Shown: positions 33,878-44,128 of the stretch, in pieces | Numbering within the stretch: the first letter of the stretch is position 1 | Layout of the letters: every line of letters starts with the position of its first letter | IMG/VR virus record: IMGVR_UViG_3300033571_018680 | Coordinates: 1 to 64,000 of that record | Origin: a virus | Reading direction: 5' to 3' (one strand) | DNA length: 64,000 bases | The notes under the pieces: model-generated | Database searches by the model: none | What the model was told of the DNA's origin: nothing | Seen by the model: the letters and a program-made list of their open reading frames with translations, nothing else | Translations under genes and position numbers: made by a program

Positions 33878-34293
33878 TTATGCTTTGTAAATGAAATTTG
33901 TAAATGGTGAAAATTATCAACTTCCTTACCAAAGAAATACAATCTATGATTTTTATACTTTACAAGATTATGACTAGCTGGATCTTCCGTTGTAGAATAA
34001 AACATATTTAAAATATAAAAATCTTCGCTTTCCATGTAATCAATCATCCTTTCAAAAACTTCCTTTACATCATCATAGGTAAAAGACTTAGAACGTTCTT
34101 CATAATAGCCTGAATTTTGTACAACTCCAACAAATACTCTTATAGAGTCAGGACTAAGAACTCCACCAGTTCCTTTCATCTCACGAACATCTACAAAATA
34201 ACCTAAATCTGTTAGTTCTAATAAAATATCATTTAACTCATTAGTATTTTTATTAAAAGATTCAAATATTTTATATTTTTTTAAGTGTTTCAT
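33874..34293 (-). CDS. Tagged hypothetical protein
   Basis: 139 residues. N-terminus 'MKHLKKYKIFESFNKN' is tag-like, with I-F-E at 9-11 as a possible cut site. It continues with 'LNDILLELTDLGYFVDVREM' and 'YDDVKEVFERMIDYMESEDF', an alpha/beta layout common in small phage proteins. Function unknown. A TTTTTATATATAG element lies before the ATG. Confidence 0.6.
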   Translation of the reverse strand: MKHLKKYKIFESFNKNTNELNDILLELTDLGYFVDVREMKGTGGVLSPDSIRVFVGVVQNSGYYEERSKSFTYDDVKEVFERMIDYMESEDFYILNMFYSTTEDPASHNLVKYKNHRLYFFGKEVDNFHHLQISFTKHN

Positions 34294-34296
34294 ATA

Positions 34297-35634
34297 CTAT
34301 ATATAAAAATAATCAGTATAATTATTTGACTTTAATCGGTATCTCATAATTTGTCTATCTATTCCCGATCCATCAACTGCTTTTGATATAGATTCATAAA
34401 TAATTCCATTTATAGAGACCGATTTTAGTTTTGGTATGCCTGTTTCTTTTAACTCGACCACTTTATCCAAATAAAACCAACTTGGATATGATTTTGAGTT
34501 AAGTCTCCAATTTATATAATCATGTGTTTTTTTTAATTCTTTTACAGCTTCTGTTATTGACCCATATTCTTTTCCTTCTATTGATATTCTTTCTTTTTTT
34601 GACAGATGTGGATCAACTTCAATAAATTTATTATACTTTATGTTTAGATCATTATCTTTGAATAGATAGTTTTTGAAGTGAGATGACTTTAATCTTGAAC
34701 GTATTAAAGACCTATCAATACTAAGTCTTTCAACAGATTCGGAAATAGATTTATATTCTATATTATCAATGATTATTTCTTTTTTAGTCTCCTGGTCAAA
34801 CTTTTTTCTTTTTTCTTGAAGTCTAATCTTTATTTTTAATTTTAAATCTTCGCCAATATATTCATAAAATTTATATCTTCTTTTAAAAAATCTATTCGGT
34901 ACACAATCAATATATAAAATTAAACCATCTATATCTTTTTCAATAATTAGTCTATCGATCTTATCAAATTCCTCATTTTCTCTAATTTTTAATTTTCCAA
35001 AAATATACCTTAAATCCTCCCCAAAGAACTCGTAAAAACCATAAGCATTTTTAAGAAAATTATGGTCTACTCTTTTTTTAATTAATGATAGTTCGTTTAG
35101 ATAATCATCAATATTTCCAAATTTTATCTCGTTTCTAATAAATTCACATCTTTCTTTAAATTCATCATTATATTTCTTCCACTTTTTTTCATTTTTTAAT
35201 TTAGATTCTGTAGATAAAATACTCTTATGTATATTTTTTTTAAGATTTTCTTTGTATATCTTAGCTTTTTCCAAACCAAATGCTTCTTCATAGGTTTTAC
35301 CCTTTTTGGGACTATTTTTAGATATCTTCTCTCTTATTAATTCTAAATCAGGATGATTAGATAGAGTATCTCCTCCATCACCACCAGGAGCGATATTATA
35401 TCCTATTTTTCTATCAGTTGATTTATAATATGATATCCAATAAATCTCCTTCTTTGAAAGTACATTATAGTCATCAGTTTCATCAATAATTTCTTTGATG
35501 AAATTTTCCATTCCATATTTTTTTAAAGACCTACTAATTATCAATCCTGATCCAAAATAGTTGGGATCTGATGTGGTGTCTTTGCCTATATAAATTTTAT
35601 TATTTACAAGATTGGTTATTTTATATATTTGCAT
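34297..35634 (-). CDS. GIY-YIG homing endonuclease with NUMOD DNA-binding repeats
   Basis: 445 residues. The GIY-YIG nuclease is at the start: 'MQIYKITNLVNNKIYIGKDT' has K-I-T...I-Y-I-G, followed by 'LKKYGMENFIKEII' and a catalytic Glu in 'LSKKEIYWISYYKS' and 'IGYNIAPGGDGG'. Next comes a NUMOD3-type stretch ('KKGKTYEEAFG'). Three NUMOD1-like modules end the protein, each with Y-x-S-I-(S/T)-E/K-A/S-V. Such genes are mobile and target sites in related phages. It is a complete gene with no visible damage. Confidence 0.9.
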   Translation of the reverse strand: MQIYKITNLVNNKIYIGKDTTSDPNYFGSGLIISRSLKKYGMENFIKEIIDETDDYNVLSKKEIYWISYYKSTDRKIGYNIAPGGDGGDTLSNHPDLELIREKISKNSPKKGKTYEEAFGLEKAKIYKENLKKNIHKSILSTESKLKNEKKWKKYNDEFKERCEFIRNEIKFGNIDDYLNELSLIKKRVDHNFLKNAYGFYEFFGEDLRYIFGKLKIRENEEFDKIDRLIIEKDIDGLILYIDCVPNRFFKRRYKFYEYIGEDLKLKIKIRLQEKRKKFDQETKKEIIIDNIEYKSISESVERLSIDRSLIRSRLKSSHFKNYLFKDNDLNIKYNKFIEVDPHLSKKERISIEGKEYGSITEAVKELKKTHDYINWRLNSKSYPSWFYLDKVVELKETGIPKLKSVSINGIIYESISKAVDGSGIDRQIMRYRLKSNNYTDYFYI

Positions 35635-35687
35635 AATGATAATTTTTTATTTACCATTATATATTAAATGTCTTCTCCTCCCTTAAA

Positions 35688-36266
35688 TTACCAAAATCCC
35701 GGGTAGGATTTATTGTTCCACAAGTGACCAAATTTATTAATTCTACACGCCCAGTAACCAGCAGTAGTTTTGTCTTTTTTTGCGGGGCAATTCATGCGAC
35801 TGGAAAATGCTTTTCTTGCTTTAGGATTACTAACTTTAGCAGTCAATCCACCTTTTATATCACCAAATGAAATCTTTTTAACCCTGCCAGTTTTAGGATT
35901 TTTAACATAAACATAATATTTTTTACCCGATCCGGTGTTTCTCATTGGGTAATTTAATTTAACTTCTTTTCCGTGATATTCAGCCTCATTTAGTTCTTCA
36001 ATGTTTTCCATTGGTATATCTAAAGGAACTAACTCACCGTTGTACATTCCAAACTTACCAATATCAGTTGATTCATATAATTCTTTATCAACATCACATA
36101 GATTAACTCTACCTAAGTCAAATAGTTCTCTAGCTTCTTTGATAACCTCATAAAAAGCTTCTGAGCCTGGTCTGAATATATTTTCAGTAATAGGTTTATT
36201 ATTCTCTAAATGATATTTAAGAGATTCTGATACATTTATAGATTCTGTGAATTTTCTAATTTGCAT
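35688..36266 (-). CDS. Tagged protein with DUF5872-like C-terminus
   Basis: 192 residues. It starts 'MQIRKFTESINVSES' (tag-like, F-T-E at 6-8). The middle is acidic. The last 60 residues, 'VKKISFGDIKGGL', 'NPKARKAFSSRMNCPAKKDK' and 'TAGYWACRINKFG', match by memory a DUF5872-type module common in marine T4-like phages (ARKxFxxRxxC...DKxxxxYWxCR). The Cys residues may bind metal. Function unknown. Confidence 0.6.
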   Translation of the reverse strand: MQIRKFTESINVSESLKYHLENNKPITENIFRPGSEAFYEVIKEARELFDLGRVNLCDVDKELYESTDIGKFGMYNGELVPLDIPMENIEELNEAEYHGKEVKLNYPMRNTGSGKKYYVYVKNPKTGRVKKISFGDIKGGLTAKVSNPKARKAFSSRMNCPAKKDKTTAGYWACRINKFGHLWNNKSYPGFW

Positions 36267-36275
36267 AGTTAGTTA

Positions 36276-36470
36276 TTATTTTAGTTCATTGAACTTTTCA
36301 ATTTTGTTCTTTTTAACTTTTTCGAGTTCTTTTTCATCATGTTCAACTGGTTCAGTTTTGATATCAGGATTTAAATCCTTTTCCATTTCTAAAGAATCAG
36401 CATTAAATTCCATTTCTTGGTCTTTAGCTTTTTCTTCTTTAGTTTCGTTAAATCTTTTGATGTGTGTCAT
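36276..36470 (-). CDS. Short tagged acidic protein
   Basis: 64 residues, very rich in Glu and Lys, starting 'MTHIKRFNETKEEKA' with F-N-E at 7-9. No fold expected beyond helix. The next gene upstream on its strand ends two bases away, so it is co-transcribed with the 107-residue tagged gene. T4 internal proteins are also small and charged, which supports a packaged role. Confidence 0.55.
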   Translation of the reverse strand: MTHIKRFNETKEEKAKDQEMEFNADSLEMEKDLNPDIKTEPVEHDEKELEKVKKNKIEKFNELK

Positions 36471-36472
36471 TT

Positions 36473-36796
36473 TTATTTACTAATTTTTTTAAGAACTTTA
36501 GCGCATTTTTCATACTCTTCATTTTCTTCCAGTTCTTTAAGATATTCTCTTAATTGTTCTTTATTAGATAATTCTAATTTTAGATTAAATCTAACTTCAC
36601 CTAATTCTTTCATATCTTTTACTTGTTTATCTATTATTTTATTAATAACATCTCTTTTGAATTGTGACATTTTTGCAAATTCATTCCAATCATTTACACC
36701 ATTATCTTTTAGAAAGTGTAAAATACCATCGGTACAAGAAGTTATTCTATCTATTGTAGATTCAAGTAAAAATTGATTATAATTATTTATTTTCAT
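36473..36796 (-). CDS. Tagged helical protein
   Basis: 107 residues. N-terminus 'MKINNYNQFLLESTID' is one of the best matches to the T4 capsid-targeting peptide 'MKTYQEFIAE', with L-L-E at 10-12. The remainder is helical and charged. First gene of a minus-strand run of tagged proteins (36796 to 35688), preceded by AATATATACTT. Confidence 0.6.
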   Translation of the reverse strand: MKINNYNQFLLESTIDRITSCTDGILHFLKDNGVNDWNEFAKMSQFKRDVINKIIDKQVKDMKELGEVRFNLKLELSNKEQLREYLKELEENEEYEKCAKVLKKISK

Positions 36797-36801
36797 TAAA
36801 A

Positions 36802-36810
36802 GTATATATT
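36802..36810 (-). promoter_or_regulatory. AATATATAC element before 36473-36796
   Basis: The minus strand reads AATAATATATACTTTTAATG; the element ends six bases before the ATG. Confidence 0.4.
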
Positions 36811-36838
36811 ATTTTTCCTTATCAAGAAATGTAAAATT

Positions 36839-36849
36839 AATATATACTT
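36839..36849 (+). promoter_or_regulatory. AATATATACTT element before the 1947-residue gene
   Basis: Plus-strand TTAATATATACTT lies 20 bases before the ATG at 36870, back to back with the minus-strand element at 36802-36810. Confidence 0.45.
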
Positions 36850-36869
36850 AAAACTATTAATAAGCATAG

Positions 36870-39800
36870 ATGTCAAATCATAAAAATTTAATCTGGTACA
36901 ATAAAGAAGGTGATTATTTAAATTTCCGATACAGTGATACAACTGACAGATTTGAGGGTAATATTCTTTTTCACGAAAATTCAACAGATACATTTAAAAC
37001 ATATGGTTTGTATATGTTCGAAAGGATACCTGCCTTTGAATATGAGGTTCCTGGTATTTTAACATTAGCTAAATTTCAATTATTTAATGAATATGGTATG
37101 GATATTCATGGTGCTAAGTATGCTACTCAATCTGTTACATTAATAGAACCAGTTAATAATGATCCTGATTTCTTTTCAAAGTGGATATATGGTGTTAATT
37201 TTGAATCTAAGTTTCCTATTGGAACTCATATAGTTTTTGATACTCCTTTTTTAGAGTTTACCAATTCTCAACAAACTTATATAGTTGTTGCTTCTAAGAA
37301 AAATGCTATTATGGTTATAAGTTTGATGGATAATCAAACATTTGAAACAACATTTTACACAACATATAGTGATCCAACTCAATATGGTAATATTTATATT
37401 TCTGGTTTAAATTTAATAGGTGTTTATAATTATATTGATAATTTTTATAATAATAATTTATCTAATTGGAATGAGCCTAATTTTTATGATAAGTATACTA
37501 AAGGTAGAAGATTGAATATAGTAAATTCTACTAAGAATAAAAATGCTGATAATAGATTTACACAAAAAGTTGTAACTGTTGTTGATGATAATTTAACTGA
37601 TACTATTTATTTTGAGTATGATTTACCTAGTGTATCTTTACCAACTAATACTGATTTAATTATAGAGCTTGTTACTAAAACTGATTTACCACTAATTTAT
37701 ACTGGTCCATTATCAATATCAACAAATTCTATTTCATTTGGAACATCTACGGTTCCTATAATATTAAAACCAGGTATAGTTTTTAAGATTAATGGATCTG
37801 TTAATAATACATCATTTTATACAGTAGATTCAATACTTAATTTTACATCTAACAATCAGTCTATATACTATGCTACGCAATCTTTAGTTACCTACGATAA
37901 TAGAATATATGAATGTATTCAGGCATATACTCAGAGTGGTGTATCTCCTGATATTAGTGAGTATTTTACAAATAAAGTAGGACTATCAACAGGATATGAA
38001 ATAACTCCTGATAATACGGTATATTGGAAATTAGCAACATATATACCGGTATCAGAAACATTAGTTTCTGAGAATTTATTGTCTTCTCAAATTTATCTTG
38101 ATAGTAATAAATTATATTTCACACAAGGATTTACTCAAAGTCAAGCAATAACATTAGCATCAGTAGCTGAGAACTATGCTGATCAATTTAAATTATTTAA
38201 TGTTGATTTATATTATTCAGTTAATAAATTAAAAGCTGATTTAATGTATCCAACTAGATATGTAGATGTTAATTATTATCATACACAAGTTGGTGCTACT
38301 TATAGTATAGGTAGTGGTTTTGTTATAAACTATGAAAGAGTTGTTAGAGTTGAGCAAGAGTTAGTCACTGAATTAAACTATGACATTTCTGAAAATTTTG
38401 ATTATAATATAGTTTTCACTGATTTAGATGAGTATGGATTAATTATTAAGATTAATAAAATGGTTTATCAAGAAGAGATAGACTGGGTTTATTCTGGTAT
38501 AGCTGTTGATATGGTTAGAACAATAGATAGAACACTTAGAAATTGGTTAACTAGAAATCATCCAAGATTAGTCACATTAGGTATATTTGCTACTTTACAA
38601 TATATTGGATCTGGTTATTCAATCTTTTTTAATTCTATTAAATTAACTACTGAATATCCAAATGTTCCTATTGATTTCACTGTCCAAGTTGGTACAACTG
38701 CTGATTTTTATATAGAACACTCTAGAGTTTTATTTAATGAAATGGGTAGTTATTTAGGTGTTAAGATAAACAATAGAGATTATAGTATAGGTGTTACTTA
38801 TTCTACTTATCCAACTACTGTTGATATTCCAGGAACACTTCAATTATGGAGTGATGAATATTCTGATACATTACAAGATTTTGGAATTTATACAACTATT
38901 ATCAATAATATGATAAAGTTTGATGTTAAAGAACAGGATCAAAGATTAGAGTATGAATTTTCTATAGGTAAGAGTACTTTACCTGGTCTTCCTGGCTATT
39001 CTATAATCAGAAAGATGAAAGGTAATGTAGGATTAATAATAACATCTAATCAAATACAACTTCCAGGTCCTACATATTCTTTAGAAGAAGCTGGATTTGC
39101 AACTGGTATGGTTGTTGCTATTAATAATACAATTCATCCATATAATAATCAAGAGTTTGTTGTTTTAGGATTAGATCCAGATAGAATAGATTTGAGTTAT
39201 GAGGGTCCTTTCTGGGGATTGACAAATGATATTTGTAGTGTTTCCCCTTTTGTTAATATTGCGTTTAATCTTGGTTTTGGTGCTACTGGTTGTCCTACAC
39301 CTGTTGGTCCTACTGGTGCTGGGGGCGGTCCATTTAATCAGTATCAATTTAGTAATTTAATGTTTAGTATCTCTTATAATCCTAATAGTTATATAATTAA
39401 CACTTATAATCTAAGTTCATATCAGGGAACTTCTAATATGGTTGATATTACTTATGTTCAGTTATCTAATTCCATTTATGCGTTGGGTGATGATATTACA
39501 GTAATGGATTCTTATTTTGCTGATTATTTAACTACTATTTCTCTACCGGGTAACACTCAAAGTTTACATTTAAAGTTTAATAGTATTAATAATTATCTTT
39601 ATTCATTATCTAAGAATATACTATATGTCATAGACCCATTATTGAATACCGTTATATCTACTATTACTTTAGCAAATGATGCTTTTGGTATTGAGATAAA
39701 CACATTTAATGGTGATATCTATATCTCATATCAAAATACAAATAGAATTGATATTTATAATTATTTAAATGTTCTTGTAACAACATTAACATCTGGTTTA

Positions 39801-42713
39801 TCTTGGTCAACCGGTAAAACATATAATATGGCTTTTAATGAGTTTGAAAAAGACATGTATGTTATTACTGATGATTTAAATGATATTGTTCTTAGAATAG
39901 ATGGTACTACTAGAACACTTCAGACCACTTATGGTATTCCTGGATTGTCCAGTATGTTATCATCCGCTTACAATATCTATTATGAGCCGGTAAATGAATC
40001 TGTTTATGTTTGGGGTAGTGCTAGTCTATATAAAATAGATAATAGTTCTCCCATTTCTATTCCTAATGTGATTACTCAGAATTTTAATGAAATACTATTT
40101 AATAATTTGACAGGTCAAATGTATATTTCTGACTCATCATTGTCATTTCAATCATTAGATCTTAATACGAATGCTACTTTATTTAACACTGGTCCTTCTA
40201 CATATGGTTACTTAGCTCTTAATCAATATGATAGTGATATTTATTTATCATCTCTTACTACAAATACTATTAAAGTGATGAGTTCTATTAATGGTAGTGT
40301 TTTATATACGGCTGCTTTAACTGACCAAACTACAAAAATTATTTATGATCCCGACAGAAAGAGTGTTTGGGCTATTCAACCTAATACAAACTCCATAATA
40401 GAGATAGTTGTTAATTTGACAAGTTTTATTTCTACTTATGTTATTCCTACATCAAATATATCCGAAAATCAATATGGTACTTTAGATCCTAATTATGTTC
40501 AGAAAAATGATCTTTGGTTGAAGACAAGAGACTATATTAGAGCTCCTAGAGAGAACTTCTTAGGTGAACCAAGAGTAACATATTATTACAGATGGATGAC
40601 TGATAATGTTCCTGAGATTTTCTTATATGATTTCTCTGGTGATCAACTACCAATAACTGGATCATACGCATATATTGGTGTTAAGCCACTTACTGAAGTT
40701 AATCTTAATAAAGTCCCTAATAGAAATTTAAATAATATTTCTTTGCCTCAAGCTCAACAAACAATATTTGATAGAGTTTATTATAGCTTAGACCATATTG
40801 ATGAAGAAACTACTAATATTTATTTAGATCCAACTCCAATAGAGACATTTATTGGATTTAATTCACCACAAGAAGGTGCTATAAGATCTATACTACAATT
40901 ATTTAAAAGAGAGAATGTTAGTTTTGAAATTAACACAAACTCTACTAATAATGATATTATAACATTTAAAACATTTGTTGACATTGATGGCGTTAGTAGA
41001 GGTGAAATTAAGTTGAATATCGCATCAAGTAAATACTTTGTTTATGATAGTAATGGAAATAAAAGAGGTCTTAAGTCCGGTCAGTTATTAAGAATTGATG
41101 TTAAAGATAAAACAAATACAAAGAAGCAGTATATTTCTGGAAATAGTGGTAGAATATTTAGAATAAAAAATGTTTATAATAGAACTATAGTTGTTGATTT
41201 TCTAAGAACTTCAGATTCAATGCTATTTGAAACTACCATCATCAGTAACTATCCGAAGATTGGTAAAACAACATACTTAGGTGTGACGTTTACAGCCTTA
41301 GATAGAGAGATTGGTAGATTTAATGTACTTGGCCAAACAGAAGAAGAAGATGTTAGATTTAGGGTAGAGTTGGGTAATGTTGGTAAGAACATAGGTTCTG
41401 ATGAGACATTTATTTTCAAAGAATATGATATTTATGAAGGTGGTATTGATTGGACCTACTTAAATAAAAAGAGAAAAGAGATGTTAATGCAAAAGCACCT
41501 GATATATCCATATATTGGTTCTTATAAATCAATTATAAATGCTATTAACTTCTTTGGATATAATGACTTAGAACTAAATGAATATTATAGAAATATAAAT
41601 GAGGCATCTGATAATTTTAATAAATTATTTAAGGTGGAAATTCCAGATATTTTTGATAATACTGTTGAGGGTTGGACAGAAAATGACTTTATTAAACATA
41701 CTTTTCCAAATCCTAATTATGAGACTACTAATTTATTTAATCTAACTTTTAGAATAACAGATAAAGAAGGTAATAATGTTTTACTCTATAGTTTAGCTGA
41801 AGTTCAGATTAAATTACAAGGTCTAAAGTATTGGTTACAAAGAAATATAATTCCATTAACTCATAAGATATTAGATATAACAGGAAGAGCTGACTTTGTT
41901 GGTGTGAAAACCATAGAACACCGTTCTTTTGATATACATCAATTTAATGTAAAACAGAATATGTCTCCAGTTTCATTTAAATTAAATGAAGCTTACTTGA
42001 TGCCGGTTAATAGTGGATCAACTCAATATACTTGTGTACTAGATTTTAACTTATTATCATCTTCTACATATTCAAGTAGTTTATCAACATATCCAAGTGC
42101 TTCTACCGCTTCTATTCCTGACTTTTATAATATTTCTATAAGAACTTATAAGACATATCCAGAATGGAATCCATTTGTTACTTATCAAACTGGTGATAAT
42201 ATTATCTATTATAATAAATTATATCAATCTGTTATTGATAACAATAGAGTTAAGAATCCTAGAAAATATGATTCTTCTATTGAATGGTCTTATCCATCTG
42301 GTACATATAGTTTTACAGTTGGTCAAGTTTATAAATATGATAGAGATTATTATGTTTATAGCGGAATAGGAGTTTCATCTGCTACTTCATCAACATATTC
42401 AACAATTACACCTAATAAAGACAGTAGTAATTGGTTAAATGTTACAGAATGGAGAGAAATGGATTTTATGCCTGTTCAAAGTTTCTCAGAGTTTAGGGGA
42501 ATTGATAATTTATATCCTTATAACTTTACAATAGATTCAAATATAGATCCTTTCTTAGTTATTGAAATAACATCTGATAATGGTTATGGTCAGACTTATA
42601 GAGATAGAAAGAACTATGAGATAAGAGGATTACTTGATATAAGAAATGGAATAGTTACCTATGACCCAATTGGTCCATTTGTTCCAATTAATCAAATAAC
42701 AACTTTACCTTAA
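36870..42713 (+). CDS. Giant tail/baseplate protein with beta-propeller and sugar-binding-like modules
   Basis: 1947 residues, the largest gene here. The N-terminal 800 residues are beta-rich. A short collagen-like linker ('GATGCPTPVGPTGAGGG', near 805-825) leads into seven to eight repeats of about 45 residues (860-1190) with the pattern [hydrophobic]-N-x-x-x-x-x-(I/M/L)-Y-(V/I)...I-x-x-I-D, a YncE/NHL-type propeller. Residues 1200-1680 include 'IGSYKSIINAINFFGYNDLE', typical of assembly parts. Near 1770-1830 two W/Y...Y-x-x-G-(D/Q)-x-(I/V)-Y...Y modules resemble chitin-binding domains. It is probably a baseplate or fibre protein; the exact T4 counterpart is not clear. Confidence 0.65.
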   Translation: MSNHKNLIWYNKEGDYLNFRYSDTTDRFEGNILFHENSTDTFKTYGLYMFERIPAFEYEVPGILTLAKFQLFNEYGMDIHGAKYATQSVTLIEPVNNDPDFFSKWIYGVNFESKFPIGTHIVFDTPFLEFTNSQQTYIVVASKKNAIMVISLMDNQTFETTFYTTYSDPTQYGNIYISGLNLIGVYNYIDNFYNNNLSNWNEPNFYDKYTKGRRLNIVNSTKNKNADNRFTQKVVTVVDDNLTDTIYFEYDLPSVSLPTNTDLIIELVTKTDLPLIYTGPLSISTNSISFGTSTVPIILKPGIVFKINGSVNNTSFYTVDSILNFTSNNQSIYYATQSLVTYDNRIYECIQAYTQSGVSPDISEYFTNKVGLSTGYEITPDNTVYWKLATYIPVSETLVSENLLSSQIYLDSNKLYFTQGFTQSQAITLASVAENYADQFKLFNVDLYYSVNKLKADLMYPTRYVDVNYYHTQVGATYSIGSGFVINYERVVRVEQELVTELNYDISENFDYNIVFTDLDEYGLIIKINKMVYQEEIDWVYSGIAVDMVRTIDRTLRNWLTRNHPRLVTLGIFATLQYIGSGYSIFFNSIKLTTEYPNVPIDFTVQVGTTADFYIEHSRVLFNEMGSYLGVKINNRDYSIGVTYSTYPTTVDIPGTLQLWSDEYSDTLQDFGIYTTIINNMIKFDVKEQDQRLEYEFSIGKSTLPGLPGYSIIRKMKGNVGLIITSNQIQLPGPTYSLEEAGFATGMVVAINNTIHPYNNQEFVVLGLDPDRIDLSYEGPFWGLTNDICSVSPFVNIAFNLGFGATGCPTPVGPTGAGGGPFNQYQFSNLMFSISYNPNSYIINTYNLSSYQGTSNMVDITYVQLSNSIYALGDDITVMDSYFADYLTTISLPGNTQSLHLKFNSINNYLYSLSKNILYVIDPLLNTVISTITLANDAFGIEINTFNGDIYISYQNTNRIDIYNYLNVLVTTLTSGLSWSTGKTYNMAFNEFEKDMYVITDDLNDIVLRIDGTTRTLQTTYGIPGLSSMLSSAYNIYYEPVNESVYVWGSASLYKIDNSSPISIPNVITQNFNEILFNNLTGQMYISDSSLSFQSLDLNTNATLFNTGPSTYGYLALNQYDSDIYLSSLTTNTIKVMSSINGSVLYTAALTDQTTKIIYDPDRKSVWAIQPNTNSIIEIVVNLTSFISTYVIPTSNISENQYGTLDPNYVQKNDLWLKTRDYIRAPRENFLGEPRVTYYYRWMTDNVPEIFLYDFSGDQLPITGSYAYIGVKPLTEVNLNKVPNRNLNNISLPQAQQTIFDRVYYSLDHIDEETTNIYLDPTPIETFIGFNSPQEGAIRSILQLFKRENVSFEINTNSTNNDIITFKTFVDIDGVSRGEIKLNIASSKYFVYDSNGNKRGLKSGQLLRIDVKDKTNTKKQYISGNSGRIFRIKNVYNRTIVVDFLRTSDSMLFETTIISNYPKIGKTTYLGVTFTALDREIGRFNVLGQTEEEDVRFRVELGNVGKNIGSDETFIFKEYDIYEGGIDWTYLNKKRKEMLMQKHLIYPYIGSYKSIINAINFFGYNDLELNEYYRNINEASDNFNKLFKVEIPDIFDNTVEGWTENDFIKHTFPNPNYETTNLFNLTFRITDKEGNNVLLYSLAEVQIKLQGLKYWLQRNIIPLTHKILDITGRADFVGVKTIEHRSFDIHQFNVKQNMSPVSFKLNEAYLMPVNSGSTQYTCVLDFNLLSSSTYSSSLSTYPSASTASIPDFYNISIRTYKTYPEWNPFVTYQTGDNIIYYNKLYQSVIDNNRVKNPRKYDSSIEWSYPSGTYSFTVGQVYKYDRDYYVYSGIGVSSATSSTYSTITPNKDSSNWLNVTEWREMDFMPVQSFSEFRGIDNLYPYNFTIDSNIDPFLVIEITSDNGYGQTYRDRKNYEIRGLLDIRNGIVTYDPIGPFVPINQITTLP

Positions 42714-42746
42714 TAAAAAACCTCTTATAATTAAGAGGTTTTTTAT
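42714..42746. terminator. Bidirectional terminator
   Basis: AAAAAACCTCTTA..TAAGAGGTTTTTT between convergent genes ending at 42713 and 42746. Confidence 0.8.
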
Positions 42747-44074
42747 TATTTATTAGGTGTTTCGCTTGGGAGTGGCTTTTTTCCACCACCTTTACCACCT
42801 TTTTTATTCTTTTCTTCAGGTACTCCCTTTTCAAATTCAGAGTAAACATCAGGATAAACATCACCTTCAGCATCTTGGTCATATTTTATCTCAAAAAAAT
42901 CACCAAAGTCAAGAAGACCAGCTCTTGTTAATTCAACCTCTTGTGCTTTGTTTAGATATTTTTCAATATAAACATTTATATCATCAACAAATTTATTAAA
43001 TAAAATAACTGTATTATCTGTGAATAAACCAATAGGCTTTTTTCTCTTCTTATTAAAAGAACCAAGTACAACTTTAAAAATGTATTCTAGTTTAGAATCT
43101 TCTTTAATATAATCTTTAGTTAGTTTATTATTAATAAGTTCTGTGTTAATTTTAAATTTATCTTTATCAAAGAATTGAGGAACTACAAAATCAAATTCAA
43201 TAAGATCTTGTTTAACTTCAGAAACATAAATATTAAATAATTTGGAAATCAAATAGATATAAATCTCATCTTTTTTCTCACCTTTTAGTTTAATATCTTC
43301 AATGTTTACTGATTGACAAAAATTTAAGAAGTTAATTAATATAAGAGTGTATATTTCAACAAAGTCAGTTGAATTATTATCACTAATTCTCTTATAAAGT
43401 GGATTTAATAACTCAAATGAAATATCTTTATCATCACTTCTGATAATTAACTTTTCTAAGTTTTTCTGGAAGTCTTCTTCCATTAAAAATGAATTAGTGG
43501 AAGTAGGATTTAATATTTTATAGAAGAAGAAAGCAAATGATTTTTCACCAAAAATATATTCTAAGTCATCATCACTAGTATTAATAAAATACTTAATAGC
43601 TTCTTTCATTCTCTCAGTTAATTTACCTTGAAATAAAATAGGAATCATATCAACATCAAATAACCTAGCATATTCATCTAACTCATCTATTGAAAATTCA
43701 TACTTACCACTTTTATTAATAGCAGTAATAACTAAGTTGTTTTTAGGGACTTTAGAATATTCTATATTAGCTGGTTGATTATCAGGAAAGTATTCAAAAC
43801 AAAACCACCATTTTTTATTTAGTAGAGATTTAACTCTTTGATCCAATGAATTAAAATAATTAATAGCAGGGTTGTAATAGTTTTGCATAGCTAAGTCAAT
43901 TAGATTTATTGACTCATTTCCAATTGATTTTGGTTTGATAGTAAATTCATTACCATCCCAACTTACCCAAATTTTACTACCTTGTATATCTTCAAATACT
44001 GTTATTTCAGAATCAAATAGATTGTTTATTAAAGTCTCATCATTTAACCCATTCAGTGTTACTAGTTTACTCAT
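42746..44074 (-). CDS. Protein with a degenerate RNA-ligase-like N-terminal domain
   Basis: 442 residues. 'GSKIWVSWDGNEFTIKPKSI' (residues 32-51) resembles ligase motif I and the following strand (K-x-D-G-x-x-x-x-I), and 'WWFCFEYFPDNQPANIEYSK' resembles the motif III region of Rnl2-type ligases (E94). The nucleotide-binding Lys is replaced: S38-W39-D40-G41. Motifs IV and V are not seen. The C-terminal half is helical, and the end is Lys/Gly/Pro-rich. It may be a binding pseudoenzyme or an unrelated structural protein that looks similar by chance. Confidence 0.4.
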   Translation of the reverse strand: MSKLVTLNGLNDETLINNLFDSEITVFEDIQGSKIWVSWDGNEFTIKPKSIGNESINLIDLAMQNYYNPAINYFNSLDQRVKSLLNKKWWFCFEYFPDNQPANIEYSKVPKNNLVITAINKSGKYEFSIDELDEYARLFDVDMIPILFQGKLTERMKEAIKYFINTSDDDLEYIFGEKSFAFFFYKILNPTSTNSFLMEEDFQKNLEKLIIRSDDKDISFELLNPLYKRISDNNSTDFVEIYTLILINFLNFCQSVNIEDIKLKGEKKDEIYIYLISKLFNIYVSEVKQDLIEFDFVVPQFFDKDKFKINTELINNKLTKDYIKEDSKLEYIFKVVLGSFNKKRKKPIGLFTDNTVILFNKFVDDINVYIEKYLNKAQEVELTRAGLLDFGDFFEIKYDQDAEGDVYPDVYSEFEKGVPEEKNKKGGKGGGKKPLPSETPNK

Positions 44075-44128
44075 AATTTTTATACTTTGTTTTTGATTTT
44101 TGTTTTATATCAAATTATATATTAATAA

